A DNA stretch of 59,857 bases, taken from positions 1-59,857 of the forward strand of contig WFUO01000015.1 of NCBI GenBank assembly GCA_015484945.1. The letters are read 5' to 3'. Positions 39,953 to 50,971 of the stretch are shown here, in pieces. Position numbers and translations under genes: made by a program. The notes under the pieces were generated by a model, which worked only from the letters and a program-made list of their open reading frames with translations, was not told the DNA's origin and did no database searches. This DNA is from Gammaproteobacteria bacterium. Its GTDB lineage: Bacteria > Pseudomonadota > Gammaproteobacteria > WFUO01. Within the stretch, counting starts at the first letter, position 1, and each line of letters opens with the position of its first letter.

Positions 39953-41800
39953 ATGCCCGAATACCGTTCCCGTACCACCACCCATGGCCGCAATATGGCC
40001 GGCGCACGCGCCCTGTGGCGCGCCACCGGCATGACCGATGAGGATTTCGACAAGCCCATCATTGCGATCGCCAATTCCTTCACCCAGTTCGTGCCCGGTC
40101 ACGTGCATCTGAAGGATCTGGGGCAACTGGTTGCGCGCGAGGTCGAAAAGGCCGGCGGCGTGGCCAAGGAATTCAACACCATCGCCGTTGACGACGGCAT
40201 TGCCATGGGGCATGGCGGCATGCTTTACTCGCTGCCGTCGCGCGAGATCATCTCGGATTCGGTCGAGTACATGGTCAACGCCCATTGCGCCGATGCGCTG
40301 GTGTGCATCTCCAACTGTGACAAGATCACCCCCGGCATGCTCAATGCCGCGCTGCGGCTCAACATTCCTACGGTGTTCGTATCGGGCGGGCCGATGGAAT
40401 CGGGCAAGAGTGTCATTCGCGGACAGGAGGTGCACCTGGATCTGGTCGATGCCATGGTCGCCGCCGCCAATCCGGACGAGACCGATGAAGAGGTCCTGCA
40501 AATGGAACGCTCGGCCTGCCCGACCTGCGGCTCGTGTTCCGGGATGTTCACGGCCAACTCCATGAACTGCCTGACCGAGGCGCTGGGTCTGTCGCTGCCC
40601 GGCAACGGCAGCCTGCTGGCCACCCATGCCGACCGCAAGCGTCTGTTCATCGAGGCCGGGCACCTGATCGTGGCGCTGGCGCGGCGCTACTACGAGCAGG
40701 ACGACGACTCGGTGCTGCCGCGCTCGATCGCCAACCGCCAGGCCTTCGAGAACGCCATGTCGCTCGATATTGCCATGGGCGGTTCCACCAACACCATCCT
40801 GCATCTGCTGGCCGCGGCACAAGAGGGCGGGGTGGACTTCACGATGGACGACATCGACCGGCTGTCGCGCAAGGTGCCCAATCTGTGCAAGGTGGCGCCC
40901 GCCACCCAACGCTATCACATGGAGGACGTGCATCGTGCCGGCGGTGTGATGGGCATCCTCGGCCAGCTCGATCGCGCCGGGCTGCTGAACCGCGGGGTCG
41001 GCACTATCCACAACCCGAGCCTGGCCGATGCGCTGGCGCAGTGGGATGTGTGCCGGACCAAGGACCCCAAGGTGATCAAATTCTATCGTGCCGGGCCCGG
41101 CAACGTGCCCACCCAGCAGGCCTTCAGCCAGGACAATCGCTGGGAGACGCTGGACATAGACCGCGAGGTCGGCTGTATTCGTGACGTCGAGCACGCCTAC
41201 AGCAAGGATGGCGGCCTGGCCGTGCTGTACGGCAACATCGCCGAGGATGGCTGTGTGGTCAAGACCGCCGGTGTGGACGAGAGCATTTTGACCTTCTCCG
41301 GCCCGGCGCGCATCTTCGAGAGTCAGGATGCCGCGGTCGAGGCCATCCTCGGTGACCGGATCAAGCCCGGCGACGTGGTCGTGATCCGCTACGAGGGACC
41401 GCGGGGCGGGCCCGGCATGCAGGAGATGCTCTACCCGACCAGCTATCTCAAGTCCAAGGGTCTGGGCAAGGTGTGCGCACTGATCACCGACGGGCGTTTC
41501 TCGGGTGGCACGTCCGGGCTGTCCATCGGTCATGCCTCGCCCGAGGCAGCCGAGGGCGGCGCCATCGGCCTGGTCGAGGAGGGCGACATCATCGAGATCG
41601 ACATTCCCGGACGCAGCATTCGTGTGGCGGTGGACGATGACGAGCTCGCCCGCCGGCGCGAGGCCATGGAGGCGCGTGGCGAGCGTGCCTGGCAACCGGT
41701 CGATCGCCAGCGTCCCGTGAGCCAGGCCCTGCGCGCCTATGCGGCCATGACCACCAGCGCCTCGCGTGGCGCGGTGCGTGATGTCAGCCAGCTGAAATAG
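39953..41800 (+). CDS. ilvD: Dihydroxy-acid dehydratase
   Basis: 615 aa; [63 protein letters not shown]. Confidence 0.97.
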   Translation: MPEYRSRTTTHGRNMAGARALWRATGMTDEDFDKPIIAIANSFTQFVPGHVHLKDLGQLVAREVEKAGGVAKEFNTIAVDDGIAMGHGGMLYSLPSREIISDSVEYMVNAHCADALVCISNCDKITPGMLNAALRLNIPTVFVSGGPMESGKSVIRGQEVHLDLVDAMVAAANPDETDEEVLQMERSACPTCGSCSGMFTANSMNCLTEALGLSLPGNGSLLATHADRKRLFIEAGHLIVALARRYYEQDDDSVLPRSIANRQAFENAMSLDIAMGGSTNTILHLLAAAQEGGVDFTMDDIDRLSRKVPNLCKVAPATQRYHMEDVHRAGGVMGILGQLDRAGLLNRGVGTIHNPSLADALAQWDVCRTKDPKVIKFYRAGPGNVPTQQAFSQDNRWETLDIDREVGCIRDVEHAYSKDGGLAVLYGNIAEDGCVVKTAGVDESILTFSGPARIFESQDAAVEAILGDRIKPGDVVVIRYEGPRGGPGMQEMLYPTSYLKSKGLGKVCALITDGRFSGGTSGLSIGHASPEAAEGGAIGLVEEGDIIEIDIPGRSIRVAVDDDELARRREAMEARGERAWQPVDRQRPVSQALRAYAAMTTSASRGAVRDVSQLK

Positions 41801-41821
41801 ATACCACAACCGGCCGGGCCG

Positions 41822-41839
41822 CTGTCATACTGCTGTCAC
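41822..41839 (+). promoter_or_regulatory. Pho box upstream of phoB
   Basis: CTGTCAT-ACTG-CTGTCAC; -10 TATAAC at 41850, 10 bp downstream. Confidence 0.88.
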
Positions 41840-41881
41840 ATTCATCCCGTATAACGCCAGAAAAACGGGTATGAAACGCGC

Positions 41882-42574
41882 ATGAAAAAGATTCTCATCG
41901 TCGATGACGAAGCCGCTGTCAGGCAGATGGTCGCCTATGCTCTCGCGCGTGGCGGCTATACCGTGCTGGAGGCGGCCGATGCCGGTGAGGCCTTCGTGCG
42001 CATGGTCGATGACCGCCCGGATCTGGTGTTGCTGGACTGGATGCTGCCAGAGGTCAGCGGCATCGAGATTCTGCGCCGCATGCGCCGCGATGACGACCTG
42101 CGCCAGTTGCCGGTCATCATGCTGACCGCGCGCACCGAGGAGGAGGACACCCTGAGCGGGCTGACCAGCGGCGCCGACGACTATGTCACCAAGCCCTTTT
42201 CACCGCGCGAACTGATCGCCCGCATCGAGGCGGTGTTGCGCCGGGCGCAGCCCGAGACCGGTGATGACGGGATCATCGAACTGGGTGGTATTCGCCTCGA
42301 TGCCGCCGCCCATCGTGTCAGTTGTGATGCGGGCGAGATCAGTCTCGGTCCCACCGAGTTCCGCCTGTTGCAGTTTTTCATGCGTCACCCGGAACGGGTA
42401 TATAGCCGCGCCACGTTGCTCGACCAGGTTTGGGGACGCAATGTGTATGTCGAGGAACGCACCGTGGATGTCCATATCCGGCGCCTGCGCAAGGCGCTGT
42501 CTGCCTGTGGGCGCGACACCCTGGTACAGACCGTGCGTGGCGCCGGTTACCGCTTTTCTGTGCGGGCGTTGTGA
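41882..42574 (+). CDS. phoB: Phosphate regulon response regulator PhoB
   Basis: REC domain plus winged-helix (LGPTEFRLLQFFMRHPERVYSRATLLDQVWGRNVYVEERTVDVHIRRLRKAL). Confidence 0.96.
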   Translation: MKKILIVDDEAAVRQMVAYALARGGYTVLEAADAGEAFVRMVDDRPDLVLLDWMLPEVSGIEILRRMRRDDDLRQLPVIMLTARTEEEDTLSGLTSGADDYVTKPFSPRELIARIEAVLRRAQPETGDDGIIELGGIRLDAAAHRVSCDAGEISLGPTEFRLLQFFMRHPERVYSRATLLDQVWGRNVYVEERTVDVHIRRLRKALSACGRDTLVQTVRGAGYRFSVRAL

Positions 42575-43869
42575 TGGAGCATCAGCCGATGCGCCGTGAA
42601 TGGCTGCTGGCCTGGCTCTGGGTCGGCGGTGCAAGCGGGATCGGCGCCCTGCTGTCGTATCCCTGGACCGGCATCATCATTGGCCTGGCGAGCTATCTGG
42701 CATGGCATCTGTTCAATCTGCGCCGCCTGGTGCGCTGGTTGTCCGGTGACGGCAGTCTGCCAGGCGGCAGTCCCGGGGGCTGGGGCGAGATCTATCACGG
42801 TCTGTACCGGCTGCGCCGGCGCAGCCGGCGGCGCAAGAAGCGCCTGCGCAAGGCGCTCAAGCGTTTTCGTCAATCCACTGCCGCGTTGCCGGACGCCATC
42901 GTCGCGCTCGAGGATGACGAGTTCATCGATTGGTGGAATCCACCCGCCGGTGAATGGCTGGGGCTGCGCCGTCAGGACCTGGGACAGCCAATCAGCAATC
43001 TGCTGCGTGATCCGGCGTTGATCCACTTCCTGCGCGAACAGCGCGACCCGGACGAGGAGCTGACGATCGACGCGCCGATGGATCCGGCGCGCAAGCTGGC
43101 GGTCCGCCTGGTCGATTACGGCAAGCGCCGGCGCCTGTTGGTGGCGCGCGACATCACACGGCTGCAACGCCTGGAGCAGATGCGCAGCGACTTCGTCGCC
43201 AATGTTTCGCACGAACTGCGCACCCCGTTGACCGTCATCAGCGGATACCTGGAAACCCTGGAGGCGGATCCGCAACTGCCCGGTGAACTGAAAACGGTCA
43301 TTCAGACCATGGACGCCCAGGCGCAGCGCTTGCAGAACATCGTCAGTGATCTGTTGTTGCTGTCGCGGCTGGAGAACGGCGAAGGCCTGCGCCACGAGGA
43401 GGATATCGACATGCACGCCATGCTGGGCGCGATCGTCGAGGACGCGCGCGTGCTCAGCAACGGCCGGCACCGGATAGAGCTGGTACTGGAAAGCCACAGC
43501 GGCCTGCACGGCAACCGCGAGGAGCTGCACAGCGCATTCGCAAACCTGATCGGCAATGCGGTTCGCTACGTGCCCGAAGGTGGCAACATCACCGTAAGCT
43601 GGCGAGAGCATGACGATGGTCTGCAGATGTGTGTGGCGGACGATGGGCCAGGCATCGAGGCACGGCATCTGCCGCGCCTGACCGAACGCTTCTATCGGGT
43701 CGATACCGGTCGTTCACGCGAGCAGGGTGGCACCGGTCTGGGGCTGGCCATCGTCAAACATGTTCTGCTGAAACTGAACGGCGAGTTGCGAATCGACAGC
43801 GAGCCGGGGCGGGGCAGCCGCTTCTGCTGTCACTTTCCGTTGTCGGCCCGCAGCGGTTCGCTGTCATGA
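42574..43869 (+). CDS. phoR: Phosphate regulon sensor histidine kinase PhoR
   Basis: ATG overlaps phoB stop; [43 protein letters not shown]. Confidence 0.95.
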   Translation: MEHQPMRREWLLAWLWVGGASGIGALLSYPWTGIIIGLASYLAWHLFNLRRLVRWLSGDGSLPGGSPGGWGEIYHGLYRLRRRSRRRKKRLRKALKRFRQSTAALPDAIVALEDDEFIDWWNPPAGEWLGLRRQDLGQPISNLLRDPALIHFLREQRDPDEELTIDAPMDPARKLAVRLVDYGKRRRLLVARDITRLQRLEQMRSDFVANVSHELRTPLTVISGYLETLEADPQLPGELKTVIQTMDAQAQRLQNIVSDLLLLSRLENGEGLRHEEDIDMHAMLGAIVEDARVLSNGRHRIELVLESHSGLHGNREELHSAFANLIGNAVRYVPEGGNITVSWREHDDGLQMCVADDGPGIEARHLPRLTERFYRVDTGRSREQGGTGLGLAIVKHVLLKLNGELRIDSEPGRGSRFCCHFPLSARSGSLS

Positions 43870-43900
43870 TAATGTCATGTGCGTTTCATATCCTTGTCAC
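43861..43900 (+). promoter_or_regulatory. Four-unit Pho box array upstream of pstS
   Basis: CTGTCAT GATA ATGTCAT GTGC GTTTCAT ATCC TTGTCAC, exact 11-bp period; -10 GACAAT at 43911. Confidence 0.85.
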
Positions 43901-43957
43901 ACGGCGTGCCGACAATGGCCGTACACAAACTCGACAAACCGTGTGAGGATTCATGCA

Positions 43958-44911
43958 ATGTTCAAGAAATATACCGTAGTTGCGGGCATGCTGGCCGCGT
44001 TGGCCAGTGTTCCGGCCATGGCGGGCAAACTGCCCGAATACCGGGCTACCAGTGGCGTCTCCGGCAACCTGTCGAGCGTCGGTTCCGATACCCTGGCCAA
44101 CCTGATGACGCTGTGGGCCGAGACGTTCAAGCGTTTCTATCCCAACGTCAATATCCAGATCCAGGCCGCCGGCTCGTCCACTGCGCCGCCCGCGCTGACC
44201 GAGGGCACGTCGAACCTGGGCCCCATGAGTCGCAAGATGAAGCGCCGCGAGATCGCCGCGTTCGAGAAACGGTACGGCTACAAGCCCCTGCGTATCCGGG
44301 TCGCACTCGATGCCCTGGCCGTGTATGTCAACAAGGACAATCCGGTCAAGGGGCTTACCATACCGCAGGTGGATGCCATCTTCTCGTCCACCCGCAAGTG
44401 CCGCTATCCGCACGATATCACCACCTGGGGTCAGGTCGGTCTCACTGGTGGCTGGAAACGCCGCCGCATTCAGCTTTATGGCCGCAACTCGGTGTCCGGC
44501 ACCTACGGCTATTTCAAGAAGAAGGCCCTGTGCAAGGGAGACTACAAGGCCACCGTCAACGAGCAGCCGGGTTCGGCCTCGGTCGTGCAGTCGGTGACCA
44601 GTTCCATCAACGGCATCGGCTACTCCGGTATCGGCTACATTACTTCGGGTGTGCGCGCGGTGCCATTGGCCAAGAAGCCGGGCAAGCCCTTCATCGCTGC
44701 CACCAAGGCCAATGCCTTGTCCGGCAGGTACCCGCTGTCGCGTTACCTGTACATCTACGTCAACAAGCGTCCGGGACAGCCGCTGTCGCCGATTGTGCGC
44801 GAGTTCCTGAAGATGGTGTTGTCACGCCAGGGGCAGCGCGTCGTCGCCAAGGACGGTTACATCCCGCTGTCGGCCGCGGTGATCCGCAAGGAGCTGGCAA
44901 AGCTCGACTGA
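43958..44911 (+). CDS. pstS: PstS-family phosphate-binding protein
   Basis: Signal peptide [62 protein letters not shown]. Confidence 0.92.
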   Translation: MFKKYTVVAGMLAALASVPAMAGKLPEYRATSGVSGNLSSVGSDTLANLMTLWAETFKRFYPNVNIQIQAAGSSTAPPALTEGTSNLGPMSRKMKRREIAAFEKRYGYKPLRIRVALDALAVYVNKDNPVKGLTIPQVDAIFSSTRKCRYPHDITTWGQVGLTGGWKRRRIQLYGRNSVSGTYGYFKKKALCKGDYKATVNEQPGSASVVQSVTSSINGIGYSGIGYITSGVRAVPLAKKPGKPFIAATKANALSGRYPLSRYLYIYVNKRPGQPLSPIVREFLKMVLSRQGQRVVAKDGYIPLSAAVIRKELAKLD

Positions 44912-44931
44912 CAGGGCGAGCCTGTTCTGCA

Positions 44932-44957
44932 AACCCCGCCGAAAGGCGGGGTTTGTG
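44932..44957 (+). terminator. Intrinsic terminator after pstS
   Basis: aaaccccgcc-gaaa-ggcggggttt followed by gtgtttt. Confidence 0.88.
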
Positions 44958-44966
44958 TTTTGGTCG

Positions 44967-44984
44967 ATGTCATATTTCTGTCAT
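44967..44984 (+). promoter_or_regulatory. Pho box immediately upstream of pstC
   Basis: ATGTCAT-ATTT-CTGTCAT; TAGTCT -10 candidate at 44995. Confidence 0.85.
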
Positions 44985-45006
44985 ATTGATCCGCTAGTCT
45001 GCGCGC

Positions 45007-47283
45007 ATGAAAAAAATTCCGGTCTCTTCTTGCCATGGTCTGGCCGCCGGCCGTCGTCAGCGCTGGAGAAACCTGCGCGACCGTCTGGCCCGGCACGGCA
45101 TTGCTCTGGGCGGGCTGGGCGTACTGATGGCCATCGTGCTGATCTTCTTCTACCTTGCATGGGTTATCTATCCGCTGTTCGTGCCCGCCAGTATCGAGCG
45201 CAGCGATGGCTATATCAGGCCAATGGCTGCGTTGGGCCCAAGCCTGGCGCTGGCGATCGAGGAGCAGAACCGTATCGGCATGCGCCTGACGCGCGACGGC
45301 AGCATGGTGTTCTTTCGTGTGAGCGATGGGCGCGTGGTGCGCCGCGAGCGGCTGCCGTTGCCAAAGGGGCGCCGTATCGTGGCGGTGGCCGAATCCGATC
45401 CGGCCACGCGCGTGCTGGCCGTGGGCCTGGACGACGGTCACGTCATCATCGTGCGACACGACTATCGCGCCGATTACTCAGCCAGGCGCAAGGATGCCAA
45501 TGGGCGCATGCTGGCGGTCATCCGCCCGCAACTGGTCTGGCCAGCCGGTCGGCGACCCCTGCTGCTGGACGAGCGGGGCGCCAGGATCACACAACTGGCC
45601 GTGCAGGCCGACGATGAGGGTCTGAGCGTGGTCGGCCTGACCGCCGATGGCCGGCTGGTCATGGTCTCGGCCGAGCTCGACGAAGGTGTCATGGAAGAAG
45701 ACGCCGAACTCACCCGTGCGAATCTGAAGATGAGGGTGCCCGTGGACTTCATGCTGCTTGACAAGGAACGGCGTTTTCTCTATCTGGCCAGCCGGGATGG
45801 CCGCCTGTGGCAGTTCGATGTCAGTGACCGTGAGGCCATCGAACCGGGACAACGGTTGCGCCTGACCGGCAGCGGCGAACGGCTCACGGCGTTGCGTTTC
45901 CTCGCGGGTGACGTGTCGTTGATGGCGGGCACCTCGCATGGGCGGGTCACGCAGTGGTTCAACGTGCGTGACAAGGGCAATCGTGAACGCCTGCGCCGTA
46001 TCCGCGAGTTCCGCGCCGGCGAGGGCGCGGTGCTGTACCTGCAGGCGGAGCCGGCGCGCAAGGGCTTCGTCACGGTGACTGGCGACGGCCGGCTGACGAT
46101 GTTTCATGCCACGGCGCAGCGGCAGGTGCTGCAACGGCGCATTGCTGTGCGACCGCCTTTGCGTCTGGCCATCTCGCCACGCCATAACGGACTGCTGATC
46201 GAGGATGCGCGCGGCATGCGGTTCTGGCGCGTGGACAACGAACATCCCGAGGTATCGTGGTCGTCGATCTGGGGCAAGGTTTGGTATGAGGGTTATCAGA
46301 AGCCGGCTTATGTGTGGCAGTCGTCATCGGCCAGCAATGATTTCGAGCCCAAGTTCAGTCTCACGCCACTGGTGTTCGGCACCCTCAAGGCGGCCTTTTA
46401 CGCCATGCTGTTTGCGATACCGCTGGCCATCATGGGCGCCATCTATACCGCCTATTTCATGTCACCGAAGATGCGCCGGCTGGTCAAGCCGACAATCGAG
46501 ATCATGGAGGCCCTGCCGACCGTGATCCTTGGTTTTCTCGCCGGCCTGTGGCTGGCGCCGGCCATCGAACGCAACCTGCCGGGGGTGTTCGCACTGTTGT
46601 TGCTGCTGCCGCTGGCGGTGCTGGTATTCGGCTGGTTCTGGCATCGTCTGCCGTCACACATCCGCCATCGGGTGCCGGATGGCTGGCAGGCGGCGCTGGT
46701 GATTCCGGTCATCGCCATCACCGTGTGGGCCGCCATTGGCGTCAGCCAGCCGCTGGAGAATGCCCTGTTCGACGGCGACATGCGTCACTGGTTGAAGGAT
46801 GCGCTGGGCCTGGACTTCGATCAGCGCAACGCCATGGTGGTCGGGTTTGCGATGGGTTTCGCGGTGATACCGACCATCTTTTCTATCGCCGAGGACGCCA
46901 TCTTCAGTGTGCCCAAATCGCTCAGTTTCGGCTCGCTGGCGCTGGGCGCCACGCCGTGGCAGACGCTGACTCGCGTCGTATTGTTGACCGCCAGCCCGGG
47001 CATCTTCTCGGCGGTGATGATGGGGCTCGGACGCGCGGTCGGCGAGACCATGATCGTGCTGATGGCGACCGGTAACACCCCGGTCATGGACATGAACATC
47101 TTCGAGGGCATGCGTACCTTGTCGGCCAATATCGCCGTCGAGATGCCCGAGTCCGAGGTCGCCAGTACCCATTTTCGGGTATTGTTCCTGGCGGCATTTG
47201 TGTTGTTTGTTTTCACCTTCCTGTTCAATACGCTGGCCGAGATCGTGCGCCAGCGATTGCGCAGAAAATACAGCGCCCTGTAG
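45007..47283 (+). CDS. pstC: Phosphate ABC transporter permease PstC, long form with ~400-aa N-terminal insertion
   Basis: 758 aa; permease core AIPLAIMGAIYTAYFMSPKMRRLVKPTIEIMEALPTVILGFLAGLWL and EAA region near ALGATPWQTLTRVVLLTASPGI. Confidence 0.92.
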   Translation: MKKIPVSSCHGLAAGRRQRWRNLRDRLARHGIALGGLGVLMAIVLIFFYLAWVIYPLFVPASIERSDGYIRPMAALGPSLALAIEEQNRIGMRLTRDGSMVFFRVSDGRVVRRERLPLPKGRRIVAVAESDPATRVLAVGLDDGHVIIVRHDYRADYSARRKDANGRMLAVIRPQLVWPAGRRPLLLDERGARITQLAVQADDEGLSVVGLTADGRLVMVSAELDEGVMEEDAELTRANLKMRVPVDFMLLDKERRFLYLASRDGRLWQFDVSDREAIEPGQRLRLTGSGERLTALRFLAGDVSLMAGTSHGRVTQWFNVRDKGNRERLRRIREFRAGEGAVLYLQAEPARKGFVTVTGDGRLTMFHATAQRQVLQRRIAVRPPLRLAISPRHNGLLIEDARGMRFWRVDNEHPEVSWSSIWGKVWYEGYQKPAYVWQSSSASNDFEPKFSLTPLVFGTLKAAFYAMLFAIPLAIMGAIYTAYFMSPKMRRLVKPTIEIMEALPTVILGFLAGLWLAPAIERNLPGVFALLLLLPLAVLVFGWFWHRLPSHIRHRVPDGWQAALVIPVIAITVWAAIGVSQPLENALFDGDMRHWLKDALGLDFDQRNAMVVGFAMGFAVIPTIFSIAEDAIFSVPKSLSFGSLALGATPWQTLTRVVLLTASPGIFSAVMMGLGRAVGETMIVLMATGNTPVMDMNIFEGMRTLSANIAVEMPESEVASTHFRVLFLAAFVLFVFTFLFNTLAEIVRQRLRRKYSAL

Positions 47284-47301
47284 CGGCTGATCGATGCACA
47301 G

Positions 47302-48966
47302 ATGAAACACGATTTCAGCCAATGGATAAGGTCGGGTCAGCCCTGGGTGTGGCTCAACGCGGCTGCGGTCGGCGCCAGCCTGATCATGGTCGTCGGCCTG
47401 CTCGGGCTGATTGCAGTACGTGGTTTGGGTCACTTCTGGCCAACCGCCGTGCATGAGTTGTCGTTCACCGGCAAGGATGGCCGCACCCGGCGTATCATCG
47501 CCGAGATCCGCGAGCGCGAGACCATTACCGCCACCCGCTTGCGCGAATCCGGTGTCGAGGTGCCGGCCGGCGTCGAGTCGGTCGAGCGCATGCTGCTCAA
47601 GACCGGTAACCGTGACATTCTGGGCAGCGATTTCCGCTGGCTGCTGGCCAGGCGTATCAGCGGCGATCGCACGCCAGCGACGCTGACGGTACTGGAACGT
47701 TACGAGTGGGGCAATTTCTACGGCTACCTGAAAAACGTCAAACAGCACGGCAAGGTGGTGGCCGAGGGTGATATGGCCTGGCCGGCGCTGCTGTCGCGCA
47801 TTGAAAGGGTCACGGCCCTGCACACGCGTATCCGGCGGATCGAGAAACACGATATCGGCGCCATCAACTACCGGCTCGAACGCCTGCGCCTGCGCGAGCG
47901 ACAGTTGCAGCTCGACGGCAATACCGATCCGGCGCCGCGCCGCGAGATCGCCGCCGAACGGCAGAAGCTCAAGGCGCGGTTCGCCGGGTTGCGCCGGCAG
48001 CTGGCCGATCTCAATCGCCGGATCCAGCGCGACAGCCTGGTCATGGAGATCATGGACGGACGCCAGGTGGAGATCCCGCTGGCCAAGGTCGTACGTGCCT
48101 ACCGCCCCAACGCCATGTCGTTGCCACAGAAGCTCGGTCACTATTTCGGAAAACTGTGGGAATTCGTCAGCGATGACCCGCGCGAGGCCAACACCGAAGG
48201 CGGTATCTTCCCGGCCATCTTCGGCACCGTGACCATGGTCATGCTGATGGCTCTCCTGGTCACGCCTTTTGGCGTCGTGGCTGCGGTCTATCTGCACGAG
48301 TATGCCCGCCAGGGTTTCGTGACCCGCATGATCCGTATCGCGGTCAACAATCTCGCCGGTGTGCCGTCCATCGTCTATGGGGTGTTCGGTCTCGGTTTCT
48401 TTGTCTATTTCCTTGGCGGCGTGATCGACGATCTGTGGTTTCAGGCTGCCAAACCGTCACCCACGTTCAAGACGCCGGGCCTGTTGTGGGCCTCGTTGAC
48501 ACTGGCATTGATGACGGTGCCTGTAGTGATCGTGGCTACCGAGGAAGGTCTGTCACGTATTCCGCGTGCGGTCCGCGAGGGCAGCCTGGCACTGGGCGCG
48601 ACCAAATGGGAGACCCTGTGGAAGACGGTGTTGCCGATGGCCAGCCCGGCGATGATGACCGGGTTGATCCTGGCGATTGCGCGCGCCGCTGGCGAGGTCG
48701 CGCCACTGATGCTGGTCGGCGTGGTCAAGTTGGCGCCATCATTGCCCATAGACGGTAACTTTCCTTTCGTGCACCTGGACCGCAAATTCATGCACCTGGG
48801 CTTTCATATCTACGACGTCGGTTTTCAAAGCCCCAACGTCGAGGCCGCCCGTCCCCTGGTGTATGCCACAGCGCTGCTGCTGGTGATGGTCATTGTGGTG
48901 CTGAACCTGAGCGCTATCATGGTGCGCAACCGCCTGCGCGAAAAATACCGGGCCCTGGAACATTGA
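47302..48966 (+). CDS. pstA: Phosphate ABC transporter permease PstA, long form
   Basis: 554 aa; [83 protein letters not shown]. Confidence 0.92.
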   Translation: MKHDFSQWIRSGQPWVWLNAAAVGASLIMVVGLLGLIAVRGLGHFWPTAVHELSFTGKDGRTRRIIAEIRERETITATRLRESGVEVPAGVESVERMLLKTGNRDILGSDFRWLLARRISGDRTPATLTVLERYEWGNFYGYLKNVKQHGKVVAEGDMAWPALLSRIERVTALHTRIRRIEKHDIGAINYRLERLRLRERQLQLDGNTDPAPRREIAAERQKLKARFAGLRRQLADLNRRIQRDSLVMEIMDGRQVEIPLAKVVRAYRPNAMSLPQKLGHYFGKLWEFVSDDPREANTEGGIFPAIFGTVTMVMLMALLVTPFGVVAAVYLHEYARQGFVTRMIRIAVNNLAGVPSIVYGVFGLGFFVYFLGGVIDDLWFQAAKPSPTFKTPGLLWASLTLALMTVPVVIVATEEGLSRIPRAVREGSLALGATKWETLWKTVLPMASPAMMTGLILAIARAAGEVAPLMLVGVVKLAPSLPIDGNFPFVHLDRKFMHLGFHIYDVGFQSPNVEAARPLVYATALLLVMVIVVLNLSAIMVRNRLREKYRALEH

Positions 48967-48974
48967 GGAAACAC

Positions 48975-49823
48975 ATGCTGAATGAAGATACCGCCAATGA
49001 TCTCCTGAACCATGCCATCGACATGGCCTCGCTGGGCATGGATGCGAATGAACCAGAGACCGAAACGCTCGAGACCAGTATCGAGGTTGAGCACCTGAGT
49101 CTGTATTACGGCGACAAGCGTGCGCTCAACGATATAAGCCTCAGGCTGCCCAGGAACAGGGTCTCGGCCTTCATCGGCCCCAGTGGCTGTGGCAAGTCAA
49201 CATTGCTGCGCTGCTTCAACCGCATGAATGACCTGGTCGATGGCGTGCGCATCGAGGGCACGATTCGTATCAACGGTCAGGACATCCACGCGCGGACAGT
49301 CGATGTCTCTGCTTTGCGCAGCAAGGTAGGCATGGTGTTCCAGCGGCCCAACCCGTTCCCCAAGTCGATCTACGAGAACGTCGCCTATGGCCTGCGTCTG
49401 CAGGGCGTGCGTGACCGGCGCCGGCTTGACGAAACCGTGGAACGCGCCCTGCGCGGCGCGGCACTGTGGGACGAGGTCAAGGATCGCCTGCACGAGAGCG
49501 CGCTGGGCATGTCGGGCGGGCAGCAACAGCGCCTGGTGATCGCGCGCGCGATCGCGGTCGAGCCCGAGGTGCTGCTGCTCGATGAACCGGCTTCGGCGCT
49601 CGACCCGATCTCTACGCTGAAGATCGAGGAACTGATCTACGAGCTCAAGGATCGCTACACGATCGTCATCGTCACACACAACATGCAGCAGGCGGCACGC
49701 GTTTCGGACTACACCGCGTTCCTGTACATGGGTGACTTGATCGAGTTCGACGACACCCGGCGTCTGTTCACCAATCCCGGCAAAAAACAGACAGAAGACT
49801 ACATCACCGGCCGTTATGGCTGA
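48975..49823 (+). CDS. pstB: Phosphate ABC transporter ATP-binding protein PstB
   Basis: [56 protein letters not shown]. Confidence 0.97.
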   Translation: MLNEDTANDLLNHAIDMASLGMDANEPETETLETSIEVEHLSLYYGDKRALNDISLRLPRNRVSAFIGPSGCGKSTLLRCFNRMNDLVDGVRIEGTIRINGQDIHARTVDVSALRSKVGMVFQRPNPFPKSIYENVAYGLRLQGVRDRRRLDETVERALRGAALWDEVKDRLHESALGMSGGQQQRLVIARAIAVEPEVLLLDEPASALDPISTLKIEELIYELKDRYTIVIVTHNMQQAARVSDYTAFLYMGDLIEFDDTRRLFTNPGKKQTEDYITGRYG

Positions 49824-49839
49824 TCGACAGGAGGCCAGC

Positions 49840-50553
49840 ATGGACAAGACAAGCCTGGGACATCACATATCGCAGCAGTACAATGCCGAACTGGAAGGCG
49901 TGCGCAACCGGGTGCTGGCCATGGGGGGACTGGTCGAGCAGCAGATCGCGCAGGCCGTCGCATCCCTGTGCGAAGGCGACACCGCGCTCGCCGAAGCAGT
50001 CATCAACCGCGACGTTCAGGTCAATGCCCTGGAGGTATCGATCGACGAAGAATGCTCACAGATTCTCGCGCGCCGGCAGCCGGCCGCGAGCGATCTGCGC
50101 CTGATCGTGGCCATCATCAAAACCATCACCGATCTCGAGCGAATAGGAGATCAGGCCGAGAAGGTCGCGCGCATGGGCGAACGGCTGGCCGAACAGGATC
50201 AACCGCGCAAGGGTTATGACGAAATCCGCACTCTGGGGAGGCTGGCGGGCGAGATGGTGCGCGATGCGCTGGATGCGTTCGCACGCCTCGACACCGAAGC
50301 CGCCATGCAAGTGGTGCAAGGTGACGCGCAAGTGGATCACGAATACGAGGGCATCATGCGTCAGCGCATCACCCACATGATGGAGGATCCCCGCCAGATC
50401 ACCCGCTCACTCGATGTCATGTGGGCCGCCAGGGCGCTGGAACGGATAGGCGATCATGCGCGTAACATCGCCGAGTATGTGATCTATCTCGTCAAGGGCA
50501 AGGACGTGCGGCATACCAGTATTGAACAGATCGAGAAGGCCATACTCGACTGA
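49840..50553 (+). CDS. phoU: Phosphate signalling protein PhoU
   Basis: ATG 49840 after aggagg; DLERIGDQAEKVARMGERL; LERIGDHARNIAEYVIYLVKGKDVRH. Confidence 0.96.
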   Translation: MDKTSLGHHISQQYNAELEGVRNRVLAMGGLVEQQIAQAVASLCEGDTALAEAVINRDVQVNALEVSIDEECSQILARRQPAASDLRLIVAIIKTITDLERIGDQAEKVARMGERLAEQDQPRKGYDEIRTLGRLAGEMVRDALDAFARLDTEAAMQVVQGDAQVDHEYEGIMRQRITHMMEDPRQITRSLDVMWAARALERIGDHARNIAEYVIYLVKGKDVRHTSIEQIEKAILD

Positions 50554-50601
50554 CCGATCCGGGGCGGCGCTGGCTGTTGCCAGTATCACGTGGGTCAATT
50601 C

Positions 50602-50706
50602 AACACGGAGCACACAGAGGCACGGAGCCACGGAGAAAATGTAGGTGTTCAAACAGGCCTTTCAATCAACCCCTCTGTGGCTCCGTGTCTCCGTGATCTC
50701 CGTGTT
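50602..50706. repeat. cacggag/cacagag inverted element after phoU
   Basis: aacacggagcacacagaggcacggagccacggag (50602-50635) and its near-complement ending ctccgtgtt (50706). Confidence 0.7.
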
Positions 50707-50903
50707 TTATTCATGCCGCCTGCCAGCGTCACCCCGGATTCCGGCCTGCTGCCTTCATCAAGGCCAGGTTTCTGGCGGTGACCTGGTCATTGAACCCTTT
50801 GCGCCCTCCGCGCCTTGGCGTTCTTCGCGTTCATTCATTCACTCCGTGACGCCATGACGCTGTGATCTCCGTGTTTTATTCATGCCGCCTGCCGGCGTCA
50901 TCC
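50693..50903 (+). repeat. Direct repeat pair ~41 bp
   Basis: gtgatctccgtgttttattcatgccgcctgcc(a/g)gcgtca(c/t)cc at 50693-50733 and 50862-50902. Confidence 0.8.
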
Positions 50904-50971
50904 CTCCGAGGTCACCGTGCAGCTTTTATGTACTCAGTGTTCGTTTTGCACGGCCTGATGTGAGACGGGCT

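Noticed and set aside
39869-41809. 646-aa ORF on the minus strand
   Set aside because: Complete antisense shadow of ilvD; a high-GC codon-bias artefact.
46654-48297. 547-aa ORF on the minus strand
   Set aside because: Antisense to pstC/pstA.
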